Source: Sequoia sempervirens
Taxonomy: Eukaryota; Streptophyta; Pinopsida; Cupressales; Cupressaceae
Reading direction: 5' to 3'
Assembly: GCA_007258455.2 (NCBI GenBank)
Contig: VDFB02321327.1
Location: 186,001 to 250,000 of the forward strand
DNA length: 64,000 nt
The number at the start of each line of letters is the position of its first letter. Within the stretch, counting starts at the first letter, position 1. Under the pieces are notes generated by a model. It did not search any database, was not told where the DNA came from, and saw only the letters and a program-made list of their open reading frames with translations. This document shows, piece by piece, positions 10,774-23,727 of the stretch. The position numbers and the translations under genes are program-made.

Positions 10774-12056
10774 TGTAGACACGTAAAATATACCGATTGA
10801 CATTGTGCATCTAATCCTGACTACTAGCATTGTTTCATCCTAAATCATCTTTTGGTCTAACCATTTAATCAAATCTCCTTATCTAATTAAATTCATCAAT
10901 ATTCTTCCCTTAATTAAATAAACTAGTTATTTAATTAAGTCTCTCTCTTTTGTTAATTAAATCAACCCATATGATCTAATTATCCCTATTTAATTAAATA
11001 AATAATTATATTTGATTAAATCTCTAAAGTCTATCCATTAAATTAAATAAATTAAAACCTTATTTGATTTAATCTAACACCATCTCTTTTAATTAAATAA
11101 ATCAAAATCCTTATTTAATTAATCTCTTATCATATTCCTCTTTTATTTGATTTAAATAAATCCATAAATTTGAGTCAAATAGGTCACATCATTTAATCTC
11201 TCATTAAATTAATTAACCCTTGATTAATTTAATCTCATCTCATGTCCCATCCTCTATATTTTGCAAGTTGCACATGAAAATAGATTTAATCATTAATTAA
11301 ATCTCTATTTTCCTCACAAGGCATATTTTGGAATATTCTGCAAATTTGAATTCAAAAACTCCAAGTCAACATGTACATTCAACAAGGCAATAACTTCATC
11401 TTACATGTCCTTGCCTTGAGCTAAGTGGCATTTATTTCATTTTCTCTTCCCTCTTACAAGTCATTTCAACAAATTTGAAATTCAAAAATAAGCATTTATT
11501 GGCACAATCCCCAAATCTTGCGCATCCTCCATCCACTCATAGCTTGACAAGCGGCATCATGCCATTGGATGAATGTTAGTCCCACATTGCTCAAATTTTG
11601 AAATTCATCCATCTTGGCATTCTATAAATAAAGAGCTCATATCCTCATTTGATCATCCACAAATTATGCAAAGTTATTATTCTAAAATATTTAGCCATTT
11701 TCATCCATCACCATTGAGTTCTTAGCTAGGTTTTTGCAAATTTTGGCTTGGAGCTCTCATCCTTCACCAACAAAGTGGATCAATCATCATCAACATATCA
11801 AGCTTGCATCTTAGGAATTTGGAAAGGGCCAATTTTCACATCAAATTGACACGAATTCTCCCATGGGATCATGTGTTTGCTATTCTAGTTAGGATTGAAT
11901 CTATATTTTCTTGTTTTATTGTGTTCTTCATTGTTTTCTTTCCTAATTTGAAGTTTGTAAATGGATTTCATGGGGAATCCTTGTTCATGCTTGTAATATC
12001 TAACTTAATGTGTTTATTCTCTTTGTTTTGCAGGTATTTGGATTGGGGTTCACACA
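10774..12056 (+). repeat. Tat 5' LTR
   Basis: 1283 bp, equal in length to the 3' LTR. The U3 part is rich in TTAATTAAAT runs (about 10860-11300). A TATA box TATAAATA lies at 11623-11630, giving an expected transcript start near 11650. Open frames inside it (such as 11804-12067) are chance, since the same sequence is LTR at 35162 on. Confidence 0.95.
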
Positions 12057-12076
12057 TTTGGCGCTAGAAGGAGGGC
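12057..12076 (+). promoter_or_regulatory. Tat primer binding site
   Basis: TTTGGCGCTAGAAGGAGGGC starts at the first base after the LTR. TTTGGCGC at this place is typical of OTA/Tat gypsy elements. I do not assign the tRNA. Confidence 0.8.
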
Positions 12077-14779
12077 AACACCTCATCTTCAATCACTTTT
12101 TCCTAAAATTTCCATGTTTTTATTCATACACAAAAAATTCCAACGCTGAGAGCTCAACGTCGTTGTGTTGGCACTGTTGACCCTTCAGCGTCGCTATATG
12201 GCATCGCTTGAAATTCAAATTGCGATGTTGGACTCTTCCCGTCCAAAAATTTAAATTCTAAACTCCATCGCTTGACTGTTTGACTCACATAAAATTTTCA
12301 AAAATATCAAATTGGGATGCTGGGAAAAACTGCGATGCAGTTGAGCTCGCTGTCCTGACATAGAGCGATGCTGACTGGTAAGTGGCACTGTGAGGGCACC
12401 GCTGAGAAACAAAACTCCGACGCAGTCACAAGTTGTGCCACTGGCAAGGAGTAAAAAGTGGAAATTAAATTTTAGCACGTTCTTTTTAATTAATGATCAA
12501 TTTGTATTTTGTTTTCTTCTTTTTAATCTCTATATTTTCCAGAATCTAACTGGTTTTCTCCCTTGTAGGTTGGAAATCGAAAAAAAAGAAAGGAGAAGCA
12601 TGAGGAGGATGTTTCATCAAATCAAAGTGTTTTTGAACACTTTAGTGTTTGTTTAACACTCTTTAAGAAATTGTTCACTTCTTCCTTAGGACACTAATTT
12701 CATTTGGGTTTAAAAAGAATCTTTCCATTTCTTACAAAAGGCTAAAACGAACATTAGGATCACAACATACTAGAGTTTGTTTCTTTGGTTAACAAATTGA
12801 ACAAAATGTCTCTCACTTGTCTTTTGGTGCTTAAAAAGAACTCACATTTTGCTTTGTGGATTTAAAAAGAACATGTGCTACATTGTTTTGTGAGAGCTTA
12901 CTTGAACTAACCTCATTGAAAAAGGACGTATGTGCTTCTCTCGTGCTTTATAGCGATCTTGAGAATCAAAAGGCCTTTTTCATGATTTTAGGTTGAGATA
13001 AAGCAATCACCTCCACACTTCAATTTGGGTTTAAAAATTGAACAAAATCTTGTGTGAGTGTGAGTCGGGGCCTTATTGCGTATATTCTCTCTCTTTGTTA
13101 CCAACAAAGATTGATCGAGTTATGAATATTGTTCTTTATTCACTTTTTTTTATCCTAGAGGGCCTGCCTTGGGGAAAAAGTACTCACCCAAGGGAATGAC
13201 TCAACTGGTAACACTCTAAAGCCAAGAGTATTTCCAATCAGGATATAAATGTGGGTATTGGAGTAAACACCAATATCACGCAGTTGATTCTGACAAGATG
13301 GATCCAAAAGGGGACTCTTGTCATATGGGTCAATCTCCACGAACGGAAAGTCCTTATTAAAACCCATGTGCTAGAATTTACCAAAATCCTTTAATCTATT
13401 TTTTGGTGCAAGAACGGTCATTTTGAAGCCACCCCACACTTTTACGGTCTTTTAGTAGAAATGGAAAGCATGCCATGGGAGTTTCATGGGTGTTGATGCT
13501 TGGCTGCCCCAATTGACGTTAATGAGCCATGGAGGGGAGCCAGTGGGGTCAAGCATCTAACCATTCGCTAAAGATAAGCATAGCTAGACTTGTCCAAGTG
13601 GGAATCCAACAAATATTGTCTTACACATCCATAGGGTTGTACGTATTCTTGGGTTACAAAATGCATTGCTTGATCGAAAACATTCTAAAAACAAACACTT
13701 AACATCATCATCCAAATTTCAAACCCTTTTGGAGACAAATACAATTGACTCAATCCATATGTTATTGCTTGCCCTTGGTACTTACATCCTTAGAGGTTTC
13801 TAAACATTGGATTACATCTGATTTGTCTACTTAAGTAAACAATAGATAAACCCTTGCCTTGAGTTCATCAAATTTCCACATAACATACTTTGTGGGGTTT
13901 GAAGAAATTAAGACATTGGACATCTTAGTTTGAAAACTTAATCAAAGAAAGTGTTTTTGGTAAAATAAAGCCATTAAGCAAAGCTAAGCAAAATGAATTC
14001 TCATGTGTGTTGAAGCCTCACAAAGTTCAAATCCCAAAACAAAAATCATTGGTTGGAAATCCGAAAATGTATGTCCAAATTGAATCATTCTTTGGTTATA
14101 AAGGTCTCTAGGAAGTATTTGCATGTTCTTCAATACCTAGGTCTAGGAAAACAAAGTGTCTTTTTTAGGTTCATCTTAGGATCAAAAGAAAATTAAAATA
14201 TTTTTTCATCCATCCTTCAAACATCAAAACTAACATCATCTCATCATCACCTTTTGGAAAATCTTAAAATCATCCTTAATCCTAGGCTTTTTTGGAAAAA
14301 AATAAAAATTCATCAAATCCTTGAGATTAAATCCTTGAAAACTTTATCAAAATCATCTTTGGCTAGGTATGTGTAGATGCATCCTGTTACATATGCTTAT
14401 TAAAAGTGATCAAAATCATCTTGTTTAGCTTGGTATACGTAGATGCATCCTTCTTCGTATGCTTGACTAAACTATCATCTTGAATAGGTGTGGGTAGATG
14501 CATCCTTCTCCCTACACATATTCAAATCATCATCTTTTTGTTCAAAATCAAAGCAATCAAAATCCATAACATATCCAAAATGTCCCAAAAGCCTAGCATC
14601 TCCTCCAAGATTTGACAAAATATCATAAACATCCACATCATCCATCCCTTACATCATCATCATATCACCTCTTGATCCTTAAGATATCCTAAAATTTTAT
14701 ACTTTGGGCATGAAGTAAAGATCAATTCAAAAAATCAAGAGATTCATCTCTCCTACTCTTGAAATTTGATCCTTGTTTT
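12077..14779 (+). other. Tat untranslated leader
   Basis: A long leader of 2.7 kb before the gag ATG, with no supported gene. It holds a GC-richer patch (about 12140-12440) with repeated words such as AAATTGCGATG, and three tandem hairpin units at 14365-14519. Long leaders are usual in Tat/Ogre elements. Confidence 0.7.
14365..14519 (+). repeat. Three tandem hairpin units in the Tat leader
   Basis: Units at 14365-14397, 14432-14462 and 14486-14519 share the centre TAGATGCATCC but have different flanks that still pair: TATGT/ACATA, ATACG/CGTAT and GTGTGGG/CCCTACAC. Each unit is preceded by a form of ATCATCTT. Confidence 0.6.
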
Positions 14780-17700
14780 ATGGTTCAAACTAGATCTCAA
14801 TACAAGAAGAGCATGGAAGCCAACAAAGAAACACCCGCTTCAAGTGATCTTAGCCAAACAAACGTAGAAATGAATCCCATCGAATCAAGCAATCCTTTGA
14901 ACATCTCATCACAAAATCTGTAAGATGAAACCCAAGGAGAGGATCTTACCTTTGGGATGTCTCACGAAGAAATAACTGAAATGCTCCAAAATCTGGAGAA
15001 CCATAAAATCATCAATATCATGATGAGACTTAACCCTTCATTATACATGCTTGAACTAGCAAAACAAGGGGCCAAATTACCTTTGGATTTCGACATGAGT
15101 ACCATAGTGGAGACATCTTTTCCTCCAATCTCATCCACCATTCCCATCTCATCTACATCCCCATCCCAAAACATCACCCAAAACATTCTGCAAATCACAA
15201 CATCATTTGCTCCAACCCAACCCAATGTTAATAAGGGAAATGCATTTCTCAATGCTATTCAAACACACCCCCTTGTTAATAATCAAAACTTGGATGCAAA
15301 TACCACATTGGAACAAAACATACTCGAAAAACCCATTACATAAGAATGTTCCTCTCACTTTCCATCATGATCCATCATCATCATTTTTCCATGCAACACC
15401 TCAAACTTCTCTCCTCACAAATTCGCAAGAGGAGGGAGATATGTTCGGACCAGGGGGCATTTTCAACACCACAACATTTTTGCAAGAACTCACACCCATC
15501 ACATTTCTACCTCTTCCACCACTGCCATCATTAGCCACACCACTCCTTGGTTTAGGGCTTCCCCCTCTACCAACTATCAATCAAACTAACATCCCAAATA
15601 TCAATCAAAGAATTATGCCAAACGCTCAAAATTTGTTGTCAATATCGCAACAACAGACAAAAAATACACAAGCAATTACAACATCATCAAACACCCCCTT
15701 AACATCACAAAGAATGGTCTCCAAAGGACTAACCATCACATCAATACCACCATCCATCACTCAAAACACCAACACGACATCATCAAACACCATTCTGAAT
15801 CCACCACCACCCCCACCACCACCCCTACCACCACTAACTTCCACCACATCAATCCAATACAACACGACATTGCAAGTTGCTTTTCAAAGGGGATACCAAC
15901 AAGTGCACAAATTAAAAGCCATACAACTAGCTACTCAACAAGTCACTCAAGATATGCAAGCTTCCCAAGCATCCCAAGCCGCATTACAAGCATAACAAGC
16001 ACAAGTGTTATTGCAACAGCAACAACAACAAGCCGCTCAAGCCGTGCAAGCATTGAAACCATTGCAAGCACAAAAAGTGGCTCAAGCACAAATTCTATTA
16101 CAACAACAAGTGACACAAGCACAAGCACAAGCACAAGCTCAAGCTTAGGAAAATTCCTAATATCAAGCACATCAAGCACAAGCACAGGCACAACTTCTTG
16201 CACAAAGACAAGCAGCGCAATTGCAAGCATATCGACAAGCAATAAAGCAATATCAAGAGCAACAAGAAGTAACTAAATTGGCAGCCCAACAACAAGCATT
16301 GTTGGAACAACAATAAGCACAAAAACAAGTGTTGTTGGAATAATAACAAGTGCAACACCAAGCACAAATCTTAGCGCAACAACAACAAGATCAACAGCAG
16401 GCGTTGTTCATACAACAATAGGTGGAAGCCTACCTAGGTCGGCAGAACAAACAAATACCATCGAACAACACACCAACCAACCCACCCATCCAACCCACGA
16501 TTGAAACACCCCAAAACAATTTCATCCCACCCCCTAATCTGTAAAATGACATGACAACACAAATTAGGTTGCTCTCACAACAATTGCTCAATCTTCAATC
16601 AGGGCGAACAATGAAGACACCAAGAAACTTGTGTCCATATCCATTTGATAGGAGCCTAGTAATGAAACCATTCCCCAAGGGATTTGAGATCCCCAAATTT
16701 GACAAATATCGAGGGATGGGAAACCCTGAAGATCACATCAGGGAATTCTAGGTTCATTGCATGGAAGTCACATACGACGATACTTATCTAATGTGGTTAT
16801 TCCCTAGGAGTTTGGCTAGGCATGTTATGGAATGGTTCTCTCATCTACCTTCAGGAATTAGAACATTTCAAGAAATTATAGATGCATTCATTAAGAACTA
16901 CGGATGCAACATTGAAATGGATGTTAGTCTAGAAGAACTCTCAGCTCTGAAACAAGGAAAGGTTGAATCATTCGCTTCATTCCTACAATGATGGCGATCC
17001 AAGGAAAATTGGAGCAAGTGGACCATGCCAAAAGAACAAAAAGTTTGCACCATCATCACCAACCTTGACGGCCTCTTGGAATTTCATCTCAAGATTCAAG
17101 GAATCACCACATATGACTAATTGATCCCCAAGGTGCTCAGCATCGAAAGATCCCTTATGACTCAACCAGTGGGATCAACTTCATACCCTGAACAACAAAA
17201 CAACCTCCCACCATCCAATTACAACAATAAACCTCGCACATGGGTGAGGAACAAAAACATTACTAATGATGGTGTCGTTGATGCCAAGGTGGTCATTAGT
17301 GCTCCTCGCCAAAATACACCTGCACCACAAATCCAAATCCAACACCACAATAATCATCACGCAATACAACAACCTAACAACAATCCAACAATCAACAATC
17401 TCAATGACCAAAGGGGACCACCCCAAAGGAATAAGAGTTATCCCAAGAGGAAGTACACCACTTTGGGAGAACCACTTGAAGACATCATGAAAAGGCTAAT
17501 AGACGAAAAACTCATCAAAGCTCCTACCTTTGAGAATTACCAAGAACCGGATGTGAAACCTCCTTGGTATAATGAGAATCAACTTTTTCGAATTCCATAA
17601 AATCAAAGGCCATACCACAAATAGTTGCATGAGATTGAAAAACATCATTCAAGATCTCATCGATAAAAGAATTATAAACGTGGAACAACCTACAAGAAAT

Positions 17701-17980
17701 CAGGATCTTAAGATATATACAAATCCGATGCCGAATCATGGCAACAAAGGGAATCAAAAAGATAAAGGGAAAGGTACCCACTCAAACGTAAATCATGTGT
17801 ATGAAACAGTCATCACCTCCCTAGATGAAAGCTGCATGGTCATCACCATCAAATGGGCCCATGCTAAAGATTGTGGAGTCACCACAAGAGGCGGAAAAGT
17901 TACCATCACAGGATCATCCCAGCCAAATAAAGTCCCTGCATCTAGATCTGTCCCTAATGGCTACAATGTCCTAGACTAGC
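14780..17980 (+). pseudogene. Tat gag with glutamine-rich N-terminal extension
   Basis: ATG 14780 starts M-V-Q-T-R-S-Q, a usual Tat gag opening, in frame with 14957 after one TAA. A frame change lies between 15207 and 15343. A proline/serine region and a long Gln/Ala repeat (to about 16430) precede the gag core: F-P-K-G-F-E-I-P-K-F-D-K-Y (16675 on), then L-F-P-R-S-L-A-R-H-V-M-E-W-F with stops at about 16749 and 16989. 17121-17600 is Asn/Gln-rich; after a frameshift 17590-17979 holds F-H...G-H-T-T-N-S-C, a zinc-knuckle-like remnant. It forms the particle shell in live elements. Confidence 0.85.
15850..16430 (+). repeat. CAA/GCA-rich repeat coding poly-Gln/Ala in Tat gag
   Basis: Runs of CAAGCA and CAACAA encode QAQAQA and QQQQ stretches, with a clean CAAGCACAAGCA tract near 16110-16143. 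Several CAA/CAG codons have become TAA/TAG. Frames on the minus strand here (Leu/Val-rich) are mirror artefacts. Confidence 0.8.
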
Positions 17981-17988
17981 TCAAGAGA

Positions 17989-19095
17989 ATGCCCACACAA
18001 ATCTCCATCATGGAGTTGCTAAAAATCTCATCAGCCCATAAGAAAATCCTAGAGGAAGCATTGGCTTCATCTACTATCCCTTCAAATCTTGATGTGGAGA
18101 AATTCCAAGCTATGGTCGGAAATATCATTATGCCTAATCTTCTTACATTATCTAACCAGGATTTCCCTGCTCAACCATCTCACAACTGTGCACTTCACTT
18201 GGAAGCCATTATACATAAGAGAAAATTCAAAAGGGTCTTGGTAGATGGAGGTGTGGGTTTGAATATTTGTTCTCTCAGCCTTATCAAGCAATTGAAGATA
18301 TCAAAAGATTCTATCGACAAAGGAAAGGGTATCATGATAAGAGCATATGATGATCAAGAAAGAGTGTCTCAGGGCACGATCAAACTCCCTATTCAAGTAG
18401 GGACGACTCTCATGGAAACCACTTGTCAGGTCTTGGACCTTGACTTGCCATATAACATCCTCCTAGGATTCCCATGGATTCATGCGATGAAAGTAGTAGC
18501 ATCCACTTTCCACCAATGTGTGAAATTTGCACATAAAGGACAAGAAGTGACCATCCATAGAGATCCCAAATCTTTCTCATATTGCAAAAATATTAAAGCA
18601 AAGTATTACAAAATCCCCCAAGTACCAAAAAATGACGAGGGTCCATCCACACCTTACATCGATCCTGCCACTCTCGCATCCACTTATGTGACAAAGACAC
18701 CCACCACTCCTACCATTCCCACCATCTCTGATATCAAGCTCATCATCCAAGATAACAGTTGTGGAAACCACAAGCTCCCTAATAATTCCTTCATGGTAGG
18801 AGAGTTACCACAATCTCCTAGATCACGAGGATGCCTACAAATAAATGAGGCTTCCACATCTCAAACGTCTCCTAAAGACTATCCTGAATTCACAAGCTGG
18901 GGAGACCTTGGCCAAGAGGTTATTGAGGCAGATCCATCACATAGGCTATATCAAGATGAAAGACCAGTACTAGACTTACCAATGGATGACACAAGCAAGG
19001 GCCTGCAAATGATGCTCGCAATGGGCTATGATAGAAATCAAAGACTGGGACAAAACAACAATGGGCTTATAACACCTATCATTCCAGAGACGTGA
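17989..19095 (+). pseudogene. Tat protease and G-patch-like segment (open frame, 368 codons)
   Basis: This frame is intact over 368 codons. Residues about 85-165 form the retropepsin: V-L-V-D-G-G-V-G-L-N-I-C-S, the D-G-G form of the catalytic triad seen in Tat elements, and Y-N-I-L-L-G-F-P-W-I-H about 70 residues later, the conserved ending. Near the C-terminus G-L-Q-M-M-L-A-M-G-Y...R-L-G-Q-N-N-N-G resembles a G-patch, a nucleic-acid-binding glycine motif found after the protease in several plant gypsy elements. It follows gag after a TAG at 17977-17979 in the same frame, so the original was probably one gag-pro reading frame. Confidence 0.85.
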
Positions 19096-19167
19096 CCAAT
19101 AACAAATCTTGGCCTTGGATGTACCCCTCTGAGTATAACCATACGTGGCCGAAGTTCTCTGATTAGA

Positions 19168-19743
19168 ATGGTTAATAATCCTCCTCATCCAACCGCAACA
19201 AAATTATGCCTACCTGTATCTACAGGTCGCGTCATAGATAACTTTACATTTGATATAACCAACATCTATAGTAGTAGTGATGACGAGGACCCCACATCCA
19301 ACTTACCTAGGCTATTTGAGGATACCACTCTTTGCATGATTAGCACCATATATTTTGAATCAGACCACCAAAGTCATGACATCCACCTAGTATATCCCCA
19401 ACTCATCAACTATGACCAACGAGGACCACCAATTCTTGATACATTCGAAAATGATGAGGCACTCTTGGAATTCATGGGACTACGAGATAAAATTCTAGAT
19501 GGGGATGACAAAGCAGGGTTCATAATGGAGTTGGACACACATGCCTATTATGGGGAAACGATTGAATCCTTCAGTCACAAAAGTGAGAAATTAAGAATAA
19601 TATCCAAGTCCTTGAGTGAAAACCACACTGTGACACTCTCTGACCAGAAAAAAGTAAAAAGAAAGGATGCATCCAATAGTGAAAACCTCTCCAAGGCGTC
19701 CGAGGATGGGGGATTCAATCTTCCTTTAAGAGCTATTCATTAG
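19168..19743 (+). pseudogene. Tat pol linker upstream of RT
   Basis: An open stretch of 191 codons rich in Asp, Glu and Ser between the G-patch-like end and the RT, ending in TAG at 19741-19743. It holds F-D-I-T-N-I-Y-S-S-S-D-D-E-D-P. There is no enzyme motif; a spacer of this kind precedes RT in Tat elements. Confidence 0.65.
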
Positions 19744-19758
19744 GAAAAGTCAGCAGTC

Positions 19759-21010
19759 TTGGCAGAAAAATGCAATCCGGTCAACCTAGGAATAGAGGAG
19801 ACCCCACATATCACATTTTACGTTGAGTCACTACTATCAGAAGAGCAAGAGCTCCAAGTAGCATTCTTAAGGGATAGACAAATAAACTTTGCATGGAGTT
19901 ATGCTAACATGCCAGGGCTTGATCCAAAGACTGTGGTTTACCACTTAGCAGTATATCTAGAAGCAAATCCTATGAAACAAAAGCTTCAAAAAATGCACCC
20001 TCAGATCGCCCTATTAGTCAAAATGGAGCTAAAAAAGCTATTAGGTGCAGGATTCATCCGGCCAATAGATTATCCAGAATGGGTATCAAACTTGGTACCT
20101 ATTTCAAAACCTGATGGGAACATCAGAATCTACACAGACTTTAGGGACTTGAATAAGGCATGTCCAAAAGATGACTTCCCACTTCCCAACATCGACATGA
20201 TAGTAGATATGATAGCTAGACATGAAATGTTGTCACTAATGGATAGATTCTTAGGGTACAATCAGATCATGATAGCTAAAGAGGACCAACATAAAACAAC
20301 TTTCACTTGTCCATGGGGGACATACTATTGGAACATGATTCCATTCAGCTTAAAGAACGCAGGAGTAACATATCAAAGGGCTATGACATTGATATTCCAT
20401 GACATGATCCATAAGACGGTTGAAGACTATGTTGATGACATTCTAGCTAAGTCCAGAAAAAGAAAAGATCACATAGCAACCCTAAGTGCCATCTTTAATA
20501 GACTGGAGGAGTACAAGGTCAGATTAAAGCCTAAGAAGTGTGTATTCGGCATACAATTGGGAAAGCTCCTAGGATATATAGTGTCAATGAGGGGCATCAA
20601 GGTGGATCCAGCAAAATTAAAAGCAATCCTCGAGATGGAAGCACCAAAAACATTAAAACAATTAAGAGGTCTCCAAGGTAGGCTCCAATCCATTAGAAGA
20701 TTCATAGCACAACTGGTAGAGAAACAAAACCCATATTCTCACCTACTCCACAAGGGAGTAGCATACAAATTGGATACCAAGTGTGAAGAGGAATTCAACA
20801 AAAACAAAGAATATCTACTAACACCACCAGTCTTAATGCCACCCATCCCAAAGAAATCATTGATCTTATACGTGTCAACAACAACAACAACCCTTGGAGC
20901 TCTTCTAGCTTAGCATGACGAAAATGGAATGGAAAGGGCTATCTATTACATCAGTAGGACAATGGTTGGTCATGAGTTAAACTATTCATTCATCGAGAAA
21001 GCATGACTCA
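19759..21010 (+). pseudogene. Tat reverse transcriptase and first RNase H
   Basis: 384 open codons carry the RT: L-G-A-G-F-I-R-P-I...W-V-S-N-L-V-P-I-S-K-P-D-G, Y-T-D-F-R-D-L-N-K-A, F-T-C-P-W-G-T-Y, and the catalytic Y-V-D-D at 20428-20439. Some usual residues are altered (S-L-M-D-R-F-L-G-Y for S-F-M-D-G-F-S-G-Y). The frame stops at TAG 20911 inside the first RNase H, whose continuation (R-A-I-Y-Y-I-S-R) is visible to about 21010, with another stop at 21004. Confidence 0.9.
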
Positions 21011-21015
21011 CAGTA

Positions 21016-21756
21016 GTGTTTGCATCACAAAAATTCAGACATTACATGTTGGCACATAAAATAAAACTCATCGCCAAAATCGACCCTCTCAAGTATCTAC
21101 TATCAAAGGCAATGCTCACAGGAAGAATGGAAAAATGGGTGATGATATTATCAGAATATGACATTGAATATGTGGAGAGGAAAGCAATCAAGGGCCAAGT
21201 CATCGCAAACCAACTAGTAGAAGCACCAATCTATTTTGAGAACCCTCTTGTCTCAGAGTTTCCAGATGAATCCATTTTTAATCTCAACATAGTTAACCAC
21301 TGGAAACTATACTTCGATGGCTCATACACACAACATGGATCAGGATTTGGTGTCTTCTTCATCACCCCACAAGGGGATTGCATACCAAGGTCCTACAAAC
21401 TAGCATTTCCCTGCACCAATAACATTGCAGAATACGAGGCTTTGACCATAGGTCTCAGAATAGCACTGCAATGGAACATCATAGCTTTGAAAGTATACGA
21501 AGACTCTTAGTTGATCATAAATCAAGTGAACGATGAATACCAAACCAAGGATGACAAGCTCACTTCATACAAGAAATTAGTGGAGGCTCTCAAAGAATCA
21601 TTCATTGAAATTACATTTGAGCAGATTCCTAGAGCCAACAATAGAGCAGCAGATGCAATGGCAACAATTGGGTCCCTATTAGACATCCCCAAAAATGTTT
21701 CAAAATATGAATTCCTGATTGAGCAGCTTCTCGTGCCTACATTCGAGGTACCATAA
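21016..21756 (+). pseudogene. Tat second (archaeal-type) RNase H
   Basis: After the first RNase H tail, W-K-L-Y-F-D-G-S-Y-T-Q-H-G-S-G-F-G and N-N-I-A-E-Y-E-A-L-T-I-G-L mark a second RNase H with the Asp and Glu of the catalytic set; a TAG at 21508 interrupts it and A-N-N-R-A-A-D-A-M-A closes it. An extra archaeal-like RNase H is a known mark of the Tat lineage and supports that placement. Confidence 0.85.
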
Positions 21757-21765
21757 TAAGAATAT

Positions 21766-23051
21766 GTGTGTGAAATCATTGGTCCCGGTGATCCTTGGTA
21801 TCATGACATTTACACATACCTTCGTATAGGAGTCATCCCTGCTGACCTACCCTCAAACCTAAAACAAACCTTTGTCAAAAAGGAATCCAGATTTGTCATC
21901 CTAGGAGATACCCTATATCGTAGGAGCATAGAAGGAACCCTACTACATTGCTTAAACGCTGAGGAGGCATTAACCGCTCTAACTAAAGTACATAACAATA
22001 TCTGTGGTTCGCACTCAAGTGGAATGACCATAGCCAAGAAACTGTTGAGGATGGGGTATTATTGGCCCACAATGGAAAGAGAAGCACATGATTATGTCAA
22101 AAGGTGTCTACAATGTCAGCAACATGGGGACCTCATCCATGCTCCACTCAAGAGCTTCATCCTATCGTAACACCATGGCCCTTTTCGTAGTGGGGACTTG
22201 ATCTCATTGGAAAAATCATCCTCACTTCATCTAATGGCCACAAAGTCATCATAACCACAATGGAGTACTTTACTAAGTGGGTGGAGGCCATACCCATGAC
22301 GTACATAACTGGGAAGCAAATTTCAAAGTTCATCCTGAACTATCTCATTTGCCACTACGGTGTCCCACAAGCCATTATCTCAGATAATGGGACACCATTC
22401 AAAAATCAGGAGGTCCGTGACTTATGTGACAAATTCAAAATCCAACATCGCTTCTCCACCCCATACTATCCCCAAGGCAATGGCCAAGTAGAAGCTACAA
22501 ACAAGACCATTTTGAAAATCCTCAAGAAAATAGTCAATGACACAGGTCATGACTAGCATCTACAGCTTAATCTCACCCTCTAGGCCTATCAAACCAGCAT
22601 CTGCACACCCACCGACGCCACCCCCTTCTCCCTGGTCTACGGATTAGAAGCGGTACTCCCCATAGAGATCGAGCTCCCATCCCTCAAGATATCATTGCAA
22701 AACCTTATCACAGATGAAGAGTACTGGGTATCAAGACTAAATGAGCTAGAGCTACTGGATGAGCAACATATAGATGCTTTGAATCATTTGCAAGTCTATC
22801 AGAATAGACTCAAAAGGAGCTACAATAAGAAAATCAGAAGTAGGATGTTCCAAGTCAAAGAACTAGTCTTAAAAGAAAATCAAAAGAATGTCCCAAACCC
22901 AAGCAGCAAAGGAAAATTTGAACCCAATTGGCTCAGACCATTCGTCATCACAACAAGTTACAAATCAAGGGCATATCAGTTATCAACACCCGAAGGGGAA
23001 CCTCTGCAGAAGCCCATGAATAACTCCCATCTCAAAAAGTTTTATGCCTAA
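21766..23051 (+). pseudogene. Tat integrase
   Basis: The zinc-binding N-terminus is seen at 21950-22130 (H-N-N-I-C-G-S-H...C-L-Q-C). After a TAA at 22168 and a frame change, the core gives D-L-I-G-K, I-S-D-N-G-T-P-F and G-Q-V-E-A-T-N-K, so all three catalytic acids (D, D, E) are present. A TAG at 22555 breaks the core; 22695-23051 is the C-terminal part (L-R-P-F-V-I...Y-Q-L-S-T-P-E-G), ending in TAA. Integrase joins the DNA copy to the chromosome. Confidence 0.9.
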
Positions 23052-23727
23052 ATATTTTAAGGTATAGAACCAAAAAATCCAAAAAAATTAGAAAAAAGTC
23101 CTAAAAAAATGGTTACTTTGGCGAAAAGCTGGCAAATAGGTGTCTTGGTAACAACAAAAAAATAAAATAAATAAAATAAAAAAGAAGCAAAAAATCCAAA
23201 AACTCAGAAAAATGATCAAAAATAGTAAAGAGAAAAAATCATCCTCTAGTGAAAACCACTTCGGTGGCACTTTGGACAAGTACCTTGGTGAAAACCTAGC
23301 AAATAGGCACCTTGTGTAAATAAGCACTTTCCATCCACCAGGATCTTTATGGCTTGTTCTGCATCATCCATCCATTACTCTTCCATCATCCATCACATCC
23401 AGGTCTTCATCCATCATTCATCCACTTGTTTCTGGACCATAGCTTGGTCTTGTGTTCGTATCATGATCCCTCCTAGTACTACTCGGCCCATCCTCAAGGT
23501 CAGTTTGTCTTGCCTTTATCAGAGTAGTCTATTGCACCACATAGGGGGCATGTTCTCATATGATCGGATTCGTGTATATTCTTAAAGTCTTAAATATCAG
23601 AAAATTCAAAAACATTAGAAAAATTAGAAAAATCCAAAAACATCAAAATCCAAAAAAAAAATCAAAAATCTTCAAAATCCCAAAAATATGTCAAAATCAT
23701 GAAAAAAAAAAAGGTCGTCTTGTCGAA

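Noticed and set aside
15943..16367. Leu/Val-rich minus-strand frames that look like membrane proteins
   Set aside because: They are the reverse strand of the CAA/GCA repeat in Tat gag; the periodic codons create them.
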